Part shown: one piece after another, positions 1 through 8,268 of the stretch
Layout: every line of letters begins with the position of its first letter
Numbering within the stretch: position 1 is the stretch's first letter
NCBI GenBank assembly: GCA_003241895.1
Contig: QBLY01000004.1
Location: 1-64,000 of the forward strand
Length of the DNA stretch: 64,000 nucleotides
Origin: Lysobacteraceae bacterium
Lineage (GTDB): Bacteria > Pseudomonadota > Gammaproteobacteria > Xanthomonadales > Xanthomonadaceae
Reading direction: 5' to 3'
Notes under the pieces: generated by a model
Told to the model about the DNA's origin: nothing
Database searches by the model: none
The model's input: only the letters and a program-made list of their open reading frames with translations
Made by a program: the position numbers and the translations under genes

Positions 1-1764
1 GCCACCCCCGCCCAAAGCACCGAATCCAGCGCCCCCCAGGCGCCGGCTGCGGCCCCTGTGTCTGCTCCTGCCCCCGAACGCGCGCCGGCTCCCAGCCAGG
101 CCTCGGACGGCGAGTCGGGCGGCGGACGCCAGCGCAATGACGAGTCTTCCGGCGGCGAGAGCGGCCAGGGCGGCGACGCCGGCCGTGGCCAGTCCGACGG
201 CCAGTCACAGGGCGGCGGCAGCGCCGGCGGTGACGGCGGCCAAGGCGGCGGTGACGGCAGCCAGGGTGGCGAAGGCAACCCCGGTGGCGGCGAAGGTGGC
301 TTCCGCGAAGGCCGCAACCGCAATCGGCGCGATCGCTTCCGCGACAAGCGCGACCGTCCCCGCGACCGTCCCCGTGATGGCGAGTCGGGTGACGACGCCG
401 GCGGTGGCAACGGCGGTAACGGCGGCGGCGGCGGCGGTGCCGGTGGTGGCAACGGCGAGCGCAACGACCGCCCGTTGCCCCAGCTTCCGCCCGACTTCCC
501 CACCTACAGCCTCAACGACCTCAAGCGCATGCCGGCGCACAAGCTGCTGGAGATCGCCGACAAGCTGAACCTGCATGAGGGCGTCGCCCGCATGCGCAAG
601 CAGGACGTCACGTTCGCGCTGCTCAAGGTGCTGACGCGACACCCGCAGGGCGTCGCCGGCGACGGCGTGCTCGAGATCCTGCCCGACGGCTACGGCTTCC
701 TGCGCTCGGACGACGCCAGCTACCTGGCCGGCCCGGACGACGTCTACATCTCGCCCAGCCAGATCCGCCGCTTCAACCTGCGCACCGGCGACGAGATCTC
801 CGGCCGCATCCGCAGCCCCAAGGACGGCGAGCGTTACGTCGCCCTGAACATCGTCGACACCATCAACGGTGAACCGCCGGAGGCGTCGAAGGGCAAGGTG
901 CTGTTCGAGAACCTGACGCCGCTGTTCCCGCGCGAGCGTTTCCGGCTCGAGCGCGGCAACGGTTCGTCCGAGGACATCACGGGCCGCGTGATGGACCTGA
1001 TGTCGCCGATCGGCAAGGGCCAGCGCGCCCTGATCGTCTCGCCGCCCAAGGCCGGCAAGACGGTGCTGATGCAGAACATCGCCCAGGCCATCATCCACAA
1101 CCATCCCGACGTGCACCTGATCGTGCTGCTGATCGACGAGCGGCCCGAGGAAGTGACCGAGATGCAGCGCACCGTGCGCGGCGAAGTCATCTCGTCCACG
1201 TTCGACGAGCCGGCCGCGCGCCACGTGCAGGTCGCCGAGATGGTGATCGAGCGCGCCAAGCGCCTGGTCGAGCACAAGCGCGACGTGGTGATCATGCTCG
1301 ACTCGATCACCCGCCTTGCCCGCGCCTACAACACCGTGGTGCCCAGCTCGGGCAAGGTGCTGACCGGCGGCGTGGACGCCAACGCGCTGCACCGCCCGAA
1401 GCGCTTCTTCGGCGCGGCCCGCAACGTCGAGGAAGGTGGCTCGCTGACCATCATCGCCACCACGCTGGTTGAAACCGGTTCGAAGATGGACGAGGTGATC
1501 TACGAGGAGTTCAAGGGCACCGGCAACTCGGAAGTGCACCTGGACCGCCGCATCGCCGAGAAGCGCGTCTACCCGGCCATCAACATCAACCGCTCCGGCA
1601 CCCGCCGCGAAGAGCTGTTGATCGAGCCCGACATGCTTCAGAAGATCTGGATCCTGCGCAAGCTGCTGCACCCGATGGACGAGCTGACCGCGATGGAGTT
1701 CCTGCTCGAGAAGATGAAGAACACCAAGTCCAACGACGAGTTCTTCAGTTCGATGAAGCGCTGA
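1..1764 (+). CDS. rho: Transcription termination factor Rho, 5' end outside window
   Basis: Hexameric RNA-dependent ATPase/helicase that ends Rho-dependent transcripts in the cytoplasm. The frame is open from base 1, so the true start lies upstream; 587 codons are visible. Roughly the first 165 visible residues are low-complexity: Gly/Ser/Gln-rich, then an Arg/Asp-rich block (about bases 310-380), then a Gly/Asn run. None of this exists in the 419-residue E. coli protein. From about base 508 it is canonical: Rho N-domain, RNA-binding cold-shock-like domain ([16 protein letters not shown]), Walker A PPKAGKT near base 1045, Walker B ending [11 protein letters not shown] near 1290, Q-loop GKVLTGG, R-loop EEFKGTGN, and the end FFSSMKR. 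A GTG at 58 could be an internal start but has no convincing ribosome site. Stand-alone gene, closed by an intrinsic terminator. Confidence 0.97.
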   Translation, partial: ATPAQSTESSAPQAPAAAPVSAPAPERAPAPSQASDGESGGGRQRNDESSGGESGQGGDAGRGQSDGQSQGGGSAGGDGGQGGGDGSQGGEGNPGGGEGGFREGRNRNRRDRFRDKRDRPRDRPRDGESGDDAGGGNGGNGGGGGGAGGGNGERNDRPLPQLPPDFPTYSLNDLKRMPAHKLLEIADKLNLHEGVARMRKQDVTFALLKVLTRHPQGVAGDGVLEILPDGYGFLRSDDASYLAGPDDVYISPSQIRRFNLRTGDEISGRIRSPKDGERYVALNIVDTINGEPPEASKGKVLFENLTPLFPRERFRLERGNGSSEDITGRVMDLMSPIGKGQRALIVSPPKAGKTVLMQNIAQAIIHNHPDVHLIVLLIDERPEEVTEMQRTVRGEVISSTFDEPAARHVQVAEMVIERAKRLVEHKRDVVIMLDSITRLARAYNTVVPSSGKVLTGGVDANALHRPKRFFGAARNVEEGGSLTIIATTLVETGSKMDEVIYEEFKGTGNSEVHLDRRIAEKRVYPAININRSGTRREELLIEPDMLQKIWILRKLLHPMDELTAMEFLLEKMKNTKSNDEFFSSMKR

Positions 1765-1786
1765 GGCCTGGCCTTGTCGCAAAGAG

Positions 1787-1812
1787 AAAGCCCCGCTTCG
1801 GCGGGGCTTTTT
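1787..1812 (+). terminator. Intrinsic terminator after rho
   Basis: A 10-bp perfect stem (AAAGCCCCGC / GCGGGGCTTT) with a TTCG tetraloop, followed by T residues, 22 bases after the rho stop. It is symmetrical and also lies just past the end of the convergent TonB-like gene, so it may serve both strands. Confidence 0.9.
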
Positions 1813-1831
1813 CGTTCAGGCCGCCAGCGTG

Positions 1832-2635
1832 TCAGGCGCCGTCGAGGGGCGTCAGCAGCTTGAACTGCTGGGCCGTGGCCATGCCTGCGGCGCTGAGGTC
1901 CCTGGCCTGCGCCGCGGCCAATTCCAGCACCGCCCACTCCGGCAGTTCGACCACCTGCATCGCGGTAGGCGCCCATCCGCTGGCCCAGCGATCGGTGACG
2001 TAGCGGACCGGCACGCGGACCAGCACGCCTTCGGGCTGGCCGGGGATGGTCCAGCCCACGGCCGCTTTTTCCGCCGACCGGCGGAACTGCGCCACCAGGC
2101 CGCTCAGGTGCGATTGACGCGGGGCCACGCCCAGCAGGTCAAGCTTCTCGGTGGCCGCCGATTGGACCCGCCCCTGGGCATCGAGTTTGAGCACCAGCAC
2201 CACGTCGGCTCCGACGCCGGCCTTGAGTGCATTGGTCGGATAGGAAGGCTGCCCCAGGCGCGGTGCGTCGGCGGCGGGCGCGGTGCCCGGCGGATCCATG
2301 AACCACACGTGGCGAATGCCGAACGCGGCCGATTCGCTGCCCTTCTCGCGCTCGGCGACCAGGGACAGCTGCATCAGGCCCTTGGCATTCACCGGCTGGC
2401 CGTTCTCGACGATGGGCTCGAAGCGCCAGCCGCGGATTCGCTCTTCGTAGGCGGCCAGGACTTCCTTGCCGAGGTTGGCGTTGCTGGACAGGTCGACGTC
2501 CACCACGCGGCCATCGGCGCCGATGGTGAGGCTGCCTTCGGCGCGGGCGGTGTAGCGCTGGACCTCGGGAGCGGCGGCCAGCACGGGCGATGCGGCGAGC
2601 AGCACGCAGAACACGGACAGCAAGAGTTGTTTCAT
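1832..2635 (-). CDS. Secreted TonB-C-terminal-like protein
   Basis: 267 residues. The start MKQLLLS at 2635 is chosen because AGGAG lies about 8 bases upstream and it yields a clean Sec signal peptide (residues 1-20, ending VLA); an in-frame start at 2668 would bury it. Two segments resemble TonB C-terminal folds. The first, about residues 30-90, has LTIGADGRVVDV and then IRGWRFEPIVENGQPV. The second, from about residue 130, has VVLVLKLDAQGRVQSA. Annotation pipelines usually call such proteins energy transducer TonB, but there is no membrane anchor plus Pro-rich linker and no exbB/exbD beside it, so a transducer role is not shown. It converges on rho across the shared terminator. Confidence 0.7.
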   Translation of the reverse strand: MKQLLLSVFCVLLAASPVLAAAPEVQRYTARAEGSLTIGADGRVVDVDLSSNANLGKEVLAAYEERIRGWRFEPIVENGQPVNAKGLMQLSLVAEREKGSESAAFGIRHVWFMDPPGTAPAADAPRLGQPSYPTNALKAGVGADVVLVLKLDAQGRVQSAATEKLDLLGVAPRQSHLSGLVAQFRRSAEKAAVGWTIPGQPEGVLVRVPVRYVTDRWASGWAPTAMQVVELPEWAVLELAAAQARDLSAAGMATAQQFKLLTPLDGA

Positions 2636-2717
2636 CGGGGGCTCCTGGTGGGGAGGCCAGTACAGCATTGCGGCCTGCCGGTTTCAACGGCAACAAGGGC
2701 CAGCGCATAATCAGGCC

Positions 2718-4538
2718 ATGCATGGCAACGGCGGCTACCTCGGCATCATCCTGATCTTCCTGATCGCGGCGGTCATCGCCGTGCCGCTGTTCCGGCGGCT
2801 GGGCCTGGGCGCGATCCTGGGCTACCTGGTGGCCGGGGTGGCCATCGGCCCCGACGGGCTGAAGCTGGTGCCGGATCCCGAGGACGTGCTGGCGGCGTCG
2901 GAGTTCGGCGTGGTCATGATGCTTTTCATCATCGGCCTGGAGCTGTCGCCGGCCCGGCTGTGGGTGCTGCGGCGCAAGGTGTTCGGCACGGGCGGGCTGC
3001 AGGTGCTGCTGTCGGCGCTGGCCATCGGCGGTGTGATCGCGTTCTTCAGTACGGGATGGAAGGCCCCGGTGATCATCGGCCTGGGCCTGGCGCTGTCGTC
3101 CACGGCGGTGGGCCTGCAGCTGCTGGCCGAACGCAAGGAGCTGGGCTCGGACCACGGCCGGGTGGCATTCGCCATCCTGCTGTTCCAGGACCTGGTGGCG
3201 ATCCCGCTGCTGGCCGCCATCCCGCTGCTGGGCGAAGCCAAGGCGCTGGCGCAGTCGGCGCCGCCGATGTCGTCGGTGCTCAGCGCGGTGATGGTGATTG
3301 GCGCGGTGGTGCTGGGCGGCCGGTTCCTGCTTGCGCAGCTGTTCCGCGTGGTGGCGCGCGCGCAGATGGTCGAAGTGTTCAGCGCCAGCGCGCTGCTGGT
3401 GGTGGCCGGCACGGCTTGGCTGATGCAGTCGGTGGGCCTGTCGATGGGCCTGGGGGCGTTCCTGGCCGGCGTGCTGCTGGCGGATTCGGAGTTCCGGCAC
3501 GAGCTGGAATCACATATCGAGCCGTTCAAGGGCTTGTTCCTGGGCCTGTTCTTCATGGCCGTGGGCATGAGCATCGACCTGGACTTGGTGACCGATCAGC
3601 CGGCGCTGATCGCCGCCGGCGTGGTCGCGCTGCTGCTGGTGAAGTCGGTGGTGCTGGTGGTGGTGGGCCGGCTGTTTGGCGGGCTGCCCTGGCGCAGCGC
3701 GCTGATGCTGGGCGGCGTGCTGGCGATGGGCGGAGAGTTCGGCTTCGTGGTATTTGCCGAAGCGCTCAAGGCCGGGCTGATCGAGGCGGCGCTGCGCGAC
3801 CAGTTGTTCGTGATCGTCGGGCTGTCCATGGCCGCCACGCCGCTGCTGCTGATGGCGCTGGCGCGACTGCCGGCGCCGGGCGACACCAAGCCTGCCCGTG
3901 AGCCCGACCGGATAGACAACGACTACCCGCGCGTGATCATCGCCGGCTTCGGGCGCATGGGGCAGATCGTCGGGCGCATGCTGCGCGCGCAGAAGATCCC
4001 GTTCACCGCGCTCGAGAACAGCGCCGACCAGGTGGATTTCCTGCGCCGCTTCGGCAACAAGGTCTACTTTGGCGACCCGGCCCGGCCCGAACTGCTGCGC
4101 GCCGCGCACGCCGACCGCGCCGAGGTGTTCGTGCTCACCACCGACGACCCCGACGCCAACATCCGCACCGCGCGCGTGGTGAAGCGCCTGTTCCCGCACC
4201 TGAAGATCTACGCCCGGGCCCGCAACCGCCAGCACGCCTTCAAGCTGATGGACATGGACGTGCAGGCCACGCGCGAGACGTTCCACTCCAGCCTGGTGCT
4301 GGGCCGCCGGGTGATGGAGGCGCTGGGCGTGCCGCCCGAAGAGGCGCACCGCAACACCGAGCGCTTCCGCGAACACGACGAGAGGCTGCTGCGCGAACAG
4401 CACCTGTACTACGACGACGAGGCCGCCCTGGTGGCTTCGGCGCGCGAGGCGCAGCGGGAATTGGAAACGCTGTTCGAAGCCGACCTGCCGGCGGATGCGG
4501 CAGGCGATGACGAGGAAAGGGCGAAGAGGAAGGAGTAA
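2718..4538 (+). CDS. KefC-type monovalent cation:proton antiporter (CPA2 family)
   Basis: 606 residues, close to E. coli KefB/KefC (601/620). An N-terminal membrane domain of about 12 hydrophobic segments (residues 5-385) contains the CPA2 signature MMLFIIGLELSP. It is followed by an RCK/TrkA-N domain from about residue 400 (VIIAGFGRMGQIVGRML) that binds nucleotide and gates the channel. The C-terminal tail is charged and probably coiled. Such proteins release K+ in exchange for protons, KefB/C being gated by glutathione adducts; which of these applies here cannot be told. No KefF/KefG-type ancillary flavoprotein gene is adjacent. ATG at 2718 has only a weak ribosome site. Confidence 0.9.
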   Translation: MHGNGGYLGIILIFLIAAVIAVPLFRRLGLGAILGYLVAGVAIGPDGLKLVPDPEDVLAASEFGVVMMLFIIGLELSPARLWVLRRKVFGTGGLQVLLSALAIGGVIAFFSTGWKAPVIIGLGLALSSTAVGLQLLAERKELGSDHGRVAFAILLFQDLVAIPLLAAIPLLGEAKALAQSAPPMSSVLSAVMVIGAVVLGGRFLLAQLFRVVARAQMVEVFSASALLVVAGTAWLMQSVGLSMGLGAFLAGVLLADSEFRHELESHIEPFKGLFLGLFFMAVGMSIDLDLVTDQPALIAAGVVALLLVKSVVLVVVGRLFGGLPWRSALMLGGVLAMGGEFGFVVFAEALKAGLIEAALRDQLFVIVGLSMAATPLLLMALARLPAPGDTKPAREPDRIDNDYPRVIIAGFGRMGQIVGRMLRAQKIPFTALENSADQVDFLRRFGNKVYFGDPARPELLRAAHADRAEVFVLTTDDPDANIRTARVVKRLFPHLKIYARARNRQHAFKLMDMDVQATRETFHSSLVLGRRVMEALGVPPEEAHRNTERFREHDERLLREQHLYYDDEAALVASAREAQRELETLFEADLPADAAGDDEERAKRKE

Positions 4539-4611
4539 CTGGCGGGCGCGGCGGCCTGGCCGGCGCTACGCGCAGCCACTCTTTGCTGGTTCCTCCCTGC
4601 TGGTTCGTGCT

Positions 4612-7600
4612 TCAGCGCGGGTCGCGCAGGAAGCGCGCCAGCGACGGCGCGCCGCGCGAAGGCTCGAACTCCGAGGCCACGTCCACGAAGCCACGCAGCA
4701 CGGCGATGTCGTGCGGGGTACGGCCCAGGGTGTCGCGCGCCTGGCGGTTGCCGCCCTCGCGCAGCAGGCGCTGCACCACGCGCGGCAGGCCGTGCATGGC
4801 CGCCAGGTGCAGGGCACCGAAGCCGCGCTGGTCCTGGGCATCCAGGCTCACGTCCTCGGCCAGCAACCGTTCGAGTGCCGCCAGCAGCACGTCTTCGTCG
4901 CAGGCCGTGCCCGGCTCGGCGCGAGCGCCCAGCAGCAGCAGCAGCGGCGTCTGGCCCAGCGCATTGGCTTCGTCCGGGGCGATGCCGGCCAGCAGCAGCG
5001 TATCCAACAGCGCCAGCACGCGCTGGCGGTCGCGCGACGAGAAAGCGTGCAGCGCCGCGCAGTGCAGCGAGCCCAGGCCCTGCGCATCGCGCGCGTCCGG
5101 GTCGGCGCCGTGCGCCAGCAGCCGCGAAATCAGCTCCGGCTGGCCCAGCGCGGCGGCCAGCATCAGCGGCGTCACCTCTCCCGGCAATGACTGGTCGGGC
5201 GTAGCGTCGGCGCGCAGCAGCTGGTCCACCACGCCGACGTGCCGCATGCTGATGGCGGCCGACAGCGGCGTGGCGCCGGTGCGCGCCGCCAGCGCGGTGT
5301 CGCCGCCGCGCTCGAGCAGCAGCGCCACCACCACGTCATGGCCGCCACCGGCGGCGCGCAGCAGCGCGCTGCAGCCCTGCGCATCCACGCCGTCCACCGG
5401 CAGGCCCAACTCCAACAGGCGAAGCACGGCTTCGGCATCACCCGCCATCGCCGCCGAAGGCAGGTCGGAGGGCTGCAGCGTGCGGCCCGGGAGCTGCCAC
5501 TGGCGCCACTCAAGCCAGTGCGAAAGTTCGCGGCGATCCGCGGCCAGCGCCAGGCCCAGCGGCGTCTGGCCGTCGGGCGCCGACAGCGCCGGCGAAGCGC
5601 CATGGCGGATCAGCACACGCAGGGCACCCTCGCGCCCCAAGGTGGCGGCGCAGTGCAGCGCGGTGTGGCCGCGGCCATCGCGCGCGTTCGGGTCCACGCC
5701 CGTGGCCAGCAGTGCTTCGGCCAGGCGCAGCCAGCCCAGGCGAATGGCCAGTCCCAGCGGCGGGTCGGCCGGCGCGCCGCCAAACGCGTCGGCGCCGCGT
5801 TCAAGCAGGGCGAGGGCGAGCTGTTCGTGGCCCCGCGTGGTGTGCTCGCCCTGCAGGCAGGCCTGCAGCCAGCGCGCCAGGCCACCGCGGCCACCTGCGG
5901 GCTGGCCGCGTTCCAGCAGGCGCAGCAAGGCGGCCGAGGCGTGGCCACCGCGACCCAACAAGTGGAAGAACACGCTGTCCTCGTCGTCCACCCGCACATC
6001 GGCGCTGGCGCCGTGGCGCAGCAGCCAGCAGAAGTTGGGCAGGTCGCCTTCGCCGGTGAACTCAAGCAGCAGCGACGCCAGGCCCACGGCCTCCGGGCCC
6101 GCGCCCAGGCGCAGCATGGCTTCGGCCGACTCGGGACGATTGGCCGACAGCGCCTCGCGCAGCAGTTCACGCGGCGTCTTCTCGAAATGGCCTTCCGACA
6201 ATCCCTCGGCAACGCTGGCCGGCAGCGGATAGGACGGATCGAGCACCGCCACCAGCGGCCAGCGGCCGGCGCCCAGGGCGTGCTCGACGGCGCGGCGGCC
6301 GTCGTGGTCGCGCTGCTCGGGGTTCACCCCCATGGCGATCAGGTGGCGCAGCAGTTCGGGTGCAACGCCGGTTTCGGCGGCCAGCACCAGCGCATTGCGG
6401 CCGCGCTCGTCCACCGCGGTGGCGTCGGGCTTGGCCAAGGCCAGACGGGCCAGTACGCCGGCATGGCCGCTGCGTGCGGTTTCCAGCAGCGGCGACGCGC
6501 CTTCGCCGTCGCGCGCGTTGCGGTCGGCGCCGGCGTCCAGGAGTTCGCCGACGATCTCGGCGTTGCCCGCCGCGCAGGCCAGCAGCAGCGCCGTGCGCTG
6601 CCCGGTGCCGCGTGCGTCAACCCGCGCCTTGTGGCGCAGCAGCAGCTGCACGCCGGCGATGTCGTCGTCGCCCACCACCGCCGCCAACAGGGCCGGCTGG
6701 CCCTCCTTGGGCTCGGGCTTGGCGCCGCGTTCGATCAGGAAGCGCGCCAGGCGCCAGTTGCCGGCGGCACAGGCGACGCCCAGCGGGCTGAAGCCGTCCT
6801 GGTTGAGCGCCTCGAGCAGAGCCCCGGCGTCCAGCAGCAGCGCGGCCACGGCCGGATCGGTGCTGCGCGCGGCGTGGTGCAGCGGCGTGTTGCCGTCGGC
6901 GTCGGCGCGACGCGCGTCGGCGCCGTTGGCCAGCAGGGTCATCACCGCCTCCGGGCGGCCATGCCAGCTGTCGCGGGTGGCGGCCAGCAGCGGGGTCAGG
7001 CCGGCATGTTCGGCGTTGAGGTCGACGCCGCGGGCGATCAATTCGCGCAGCAGGCGCAGGTCGCCCAGCAGCGCCGCCAGCATCGGCAGGGTGCGCTGGT
7101 CGCGTTCGTCGCCGGGCGGCTCCGCCGACGGGTCGGCGCCGGCCTGCAGGGTGGCCAGGGCCGCATCGATGCGGCCGGCGCGGGTGGCGGCATACAGCGC
7201 GGCGTCGGGTTCTTCATCGTCCACCGTGGCTTCGGCGACGGGGATCGGGTCGTCGTCATCGTCGCCATAGATCGGCAGGGCGCCTAGCGGCAGCGCGGCG
7301 GGCGCGGTGCCATGGCGCTGCACCAGCGCGTGGGCCACCAGCGCGGTGAGCAGATGCGCGGCCACCAGCGGCAGCCGCAGCCCGGCCGGCACCAGGCCGG
7401 GCCAAGCCAGCAGCAGCGCGCCCGCCGCCACCGCGAACACCGACAGCGCGACCACGAAACCGCGGCTGGCCTCGTCCGGGCCCGCCGACCCCACGGCCGA
7501 GGCCAGCGCGGACAGCCTCGCTGATTCCCGCTCGGCCAGGCCGAAGGCGGGCCAGGCGCGCCACAGGCACAGCAGGGCCGCGCCGGCCATGCCGCTCAGC

Positions 7601-7902
7601 GCCAGGCTCGCGGCCAGCGAGCCGGTGTCGCGCAGCGCAGCCAGCGGCCAGCCGATCGCCAGCGCCACCAGCGCCAGCGCACCGGCCCAAACCGCGGCCA
7701 GCGCCAGCGCGTCGCCGCGGCCGGCAGCGTCCAGCGTCACCGGTCGAATTCCGCGCAGGCCGGCCAGTCCCAGCGCCAACGCCGGCTGGGCCAGCCAGGT
7801 GCCGGCCAGCGCCACCGGGTGCGCCCACAGCGGCAGCAGGGACAGCGCCAGGCCCAGCGCCAGCCAGGCCCAGGCCGCCCCGTTGCGCGGGGAATCAGCC
7901 AT
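4612..7902 (-). CDS. Large membrane-anchored ankyrin-repeat protein
   Basis: 1096 residues. The first about 210 residues are hydrophobic, with several predicted membrane helices (for example AWLALGLALSLLPLWAHPVA and FVVALSVFAVAAGALLLAWP). They are joined by an acidic linker (GDDDDDPIPV, about residue 223) to a long array of ankyrin repeats that fills the rest of the protein. Repeat signatures recur, such as DGNTPLHHAARS, GHTALHCAATLG, GLGSLHCAALHA and GFGALHLAAMHG. This suggests an inner-membrane protein presenting a protein-binding solenoid; which side it faces is unknown. Its ATG overlaps the ycgL stop by 8 bases, implying coupled translation. I recall similar long ankyrin proteins next to ycgL in Xanthomonas relatives, but no function. 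Confidence 0.85.
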   Translation of the reverse strand: MADSPRNGAAWAWLALGLALSLLPLWAHPVALAGTWLAQPALALGLAGLRGIRPVTLDAAGRGDALALAAVWAGALALVALAIGWPLAALRDTGSLAASLALSGMAGAALLCLWRAWPAFGLAERESARLSALASAVGSAGPDEASRGFVVALSVFAVAAGALLLAWPGLVPAGLRLPLVAAHLLTALVAHALVQRHGTAPAALPLGALPIYGDDDDDPIPVAEATVDDEEPDAALYAATRAGRIDAALATLQAGADPSAEPPGDERDQRTLPMLAALLGDLRLLRELIARGVDLNAEHAGLTPLLAATRDSWHGRPEAVMTLLANGADARRADADGNTPLHHAARSTDPAVAALLLDAGALLEALNQDGFSPLGVACAAGNWRLARFLIERGAKPEPKEGQPALLAAVVGDDDIAGVQLLLRHKARVDARGTGQRTALLLACAAGNAEIVGELLDAGADRNARDGEGASPLLETARSGHAGVLARLALAKPDATAVDERGRNALVLAAETGVAPELLRHLIAMGVNPEQRDHDGRRAVEHALGAGRWPLVAVLDPSYPLPASVAEGLSEGHFEKTPRELLREALSANRPESAEAMLRLGAGPEAVGLASLLLEFTGEGDLPNFCWLLRHGASADVRVDDEDSVFFHLLGRGGHASAALLRLLERGQPAGGRGGLARWLQACLQGEHTTRGHEQLALALLERGADAFGGAPADPPLGLAIRLGWLRLAEALLATGVDPNARDGRGHTALHCAATLGREGALRVLIRHGASPALSAPDGQTPLGLALAADRRELSHWLEWRQWQLPGRTLQPSDLPSAAMAGDAEAVLRLLELGLPVDGVDAQGCSALLRAAGGGHDVVVALLLERGGDTALAARTGATPLSAAISMRHVGVVDQLLRADATPDQSLPGEVTPLMLAAALGQPELISRLLAHGADPDARDAQGLGSLHCAALHAFSSRDRQRVLALLDTLLLAGIAPDEANALGQTPLLLLLGARAEPGTACDEDVLLAALERLLAEDVSLDAQDQRGFGALHLAAMHGLPRVVQRLLREGGNRQARDTLGRTPHDIAVLRGFVDVASEFEPSRGAPSLARFLRDPR

Positions 7903-8149
7903 CGACCATCGGGTCCAGCAGCGTGGGCGGGAACTGCAGGTGGAAGCCGTGCGCCGCCAGGTTGGCGCGCACCACCACCGGATCGGCCTGGGCCAGCTTG
8001 CGCTGCCCGGTCAGCGCGAACTCCAGCACGAACACCAGCTCGCCCAGCGGTTTGCGCACGGCCTCGGGGATCACCTCGAAATCGTCCCGCCTGCGCAGGT
8101 AGACGTAGGTGTTGTCCTTGCGCAGGGACTTGTAGACGTAGGTTTGCAT
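7895..8149 (-). CDS. ycgL: YcgL-family protein
   Basis: 84 residues starting MQTYVYKSLRKDNTYVYL, the hallmark of the YcgL family (about 80-108 residues in gammaproteobacteria), with the conserved central LGELVFVLEFALTGQRKLAQ. The open frame extends upstream to 8410, but the family start at 8149 is clearly right. It is the first gene of a two-gene unit with the ankyrin protein (8-base overlap). The biochemical role of YcgL is not established. Confidence 0.9.
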   Translation of the reverse strand: MQTYVYKSLRKDNTYVYLRRRDDFEVIPEAVRKPLGELVFVLEFALTGQRKLAQADPVVVRANLAAHGFHLQFPPTLLDPMVDG

Positions 8150-8268
8150 GGGTTCGCCCGGGGGTTCGGATGATTGTCGCCGCAAACGCAGCATGGGAAA
8201 AGCAGCACGGGCGGTCTGCACGCGGGCTTTGCTAGGCTTGCCCGTCCTTTCGACCGCCCGGAGCCACC

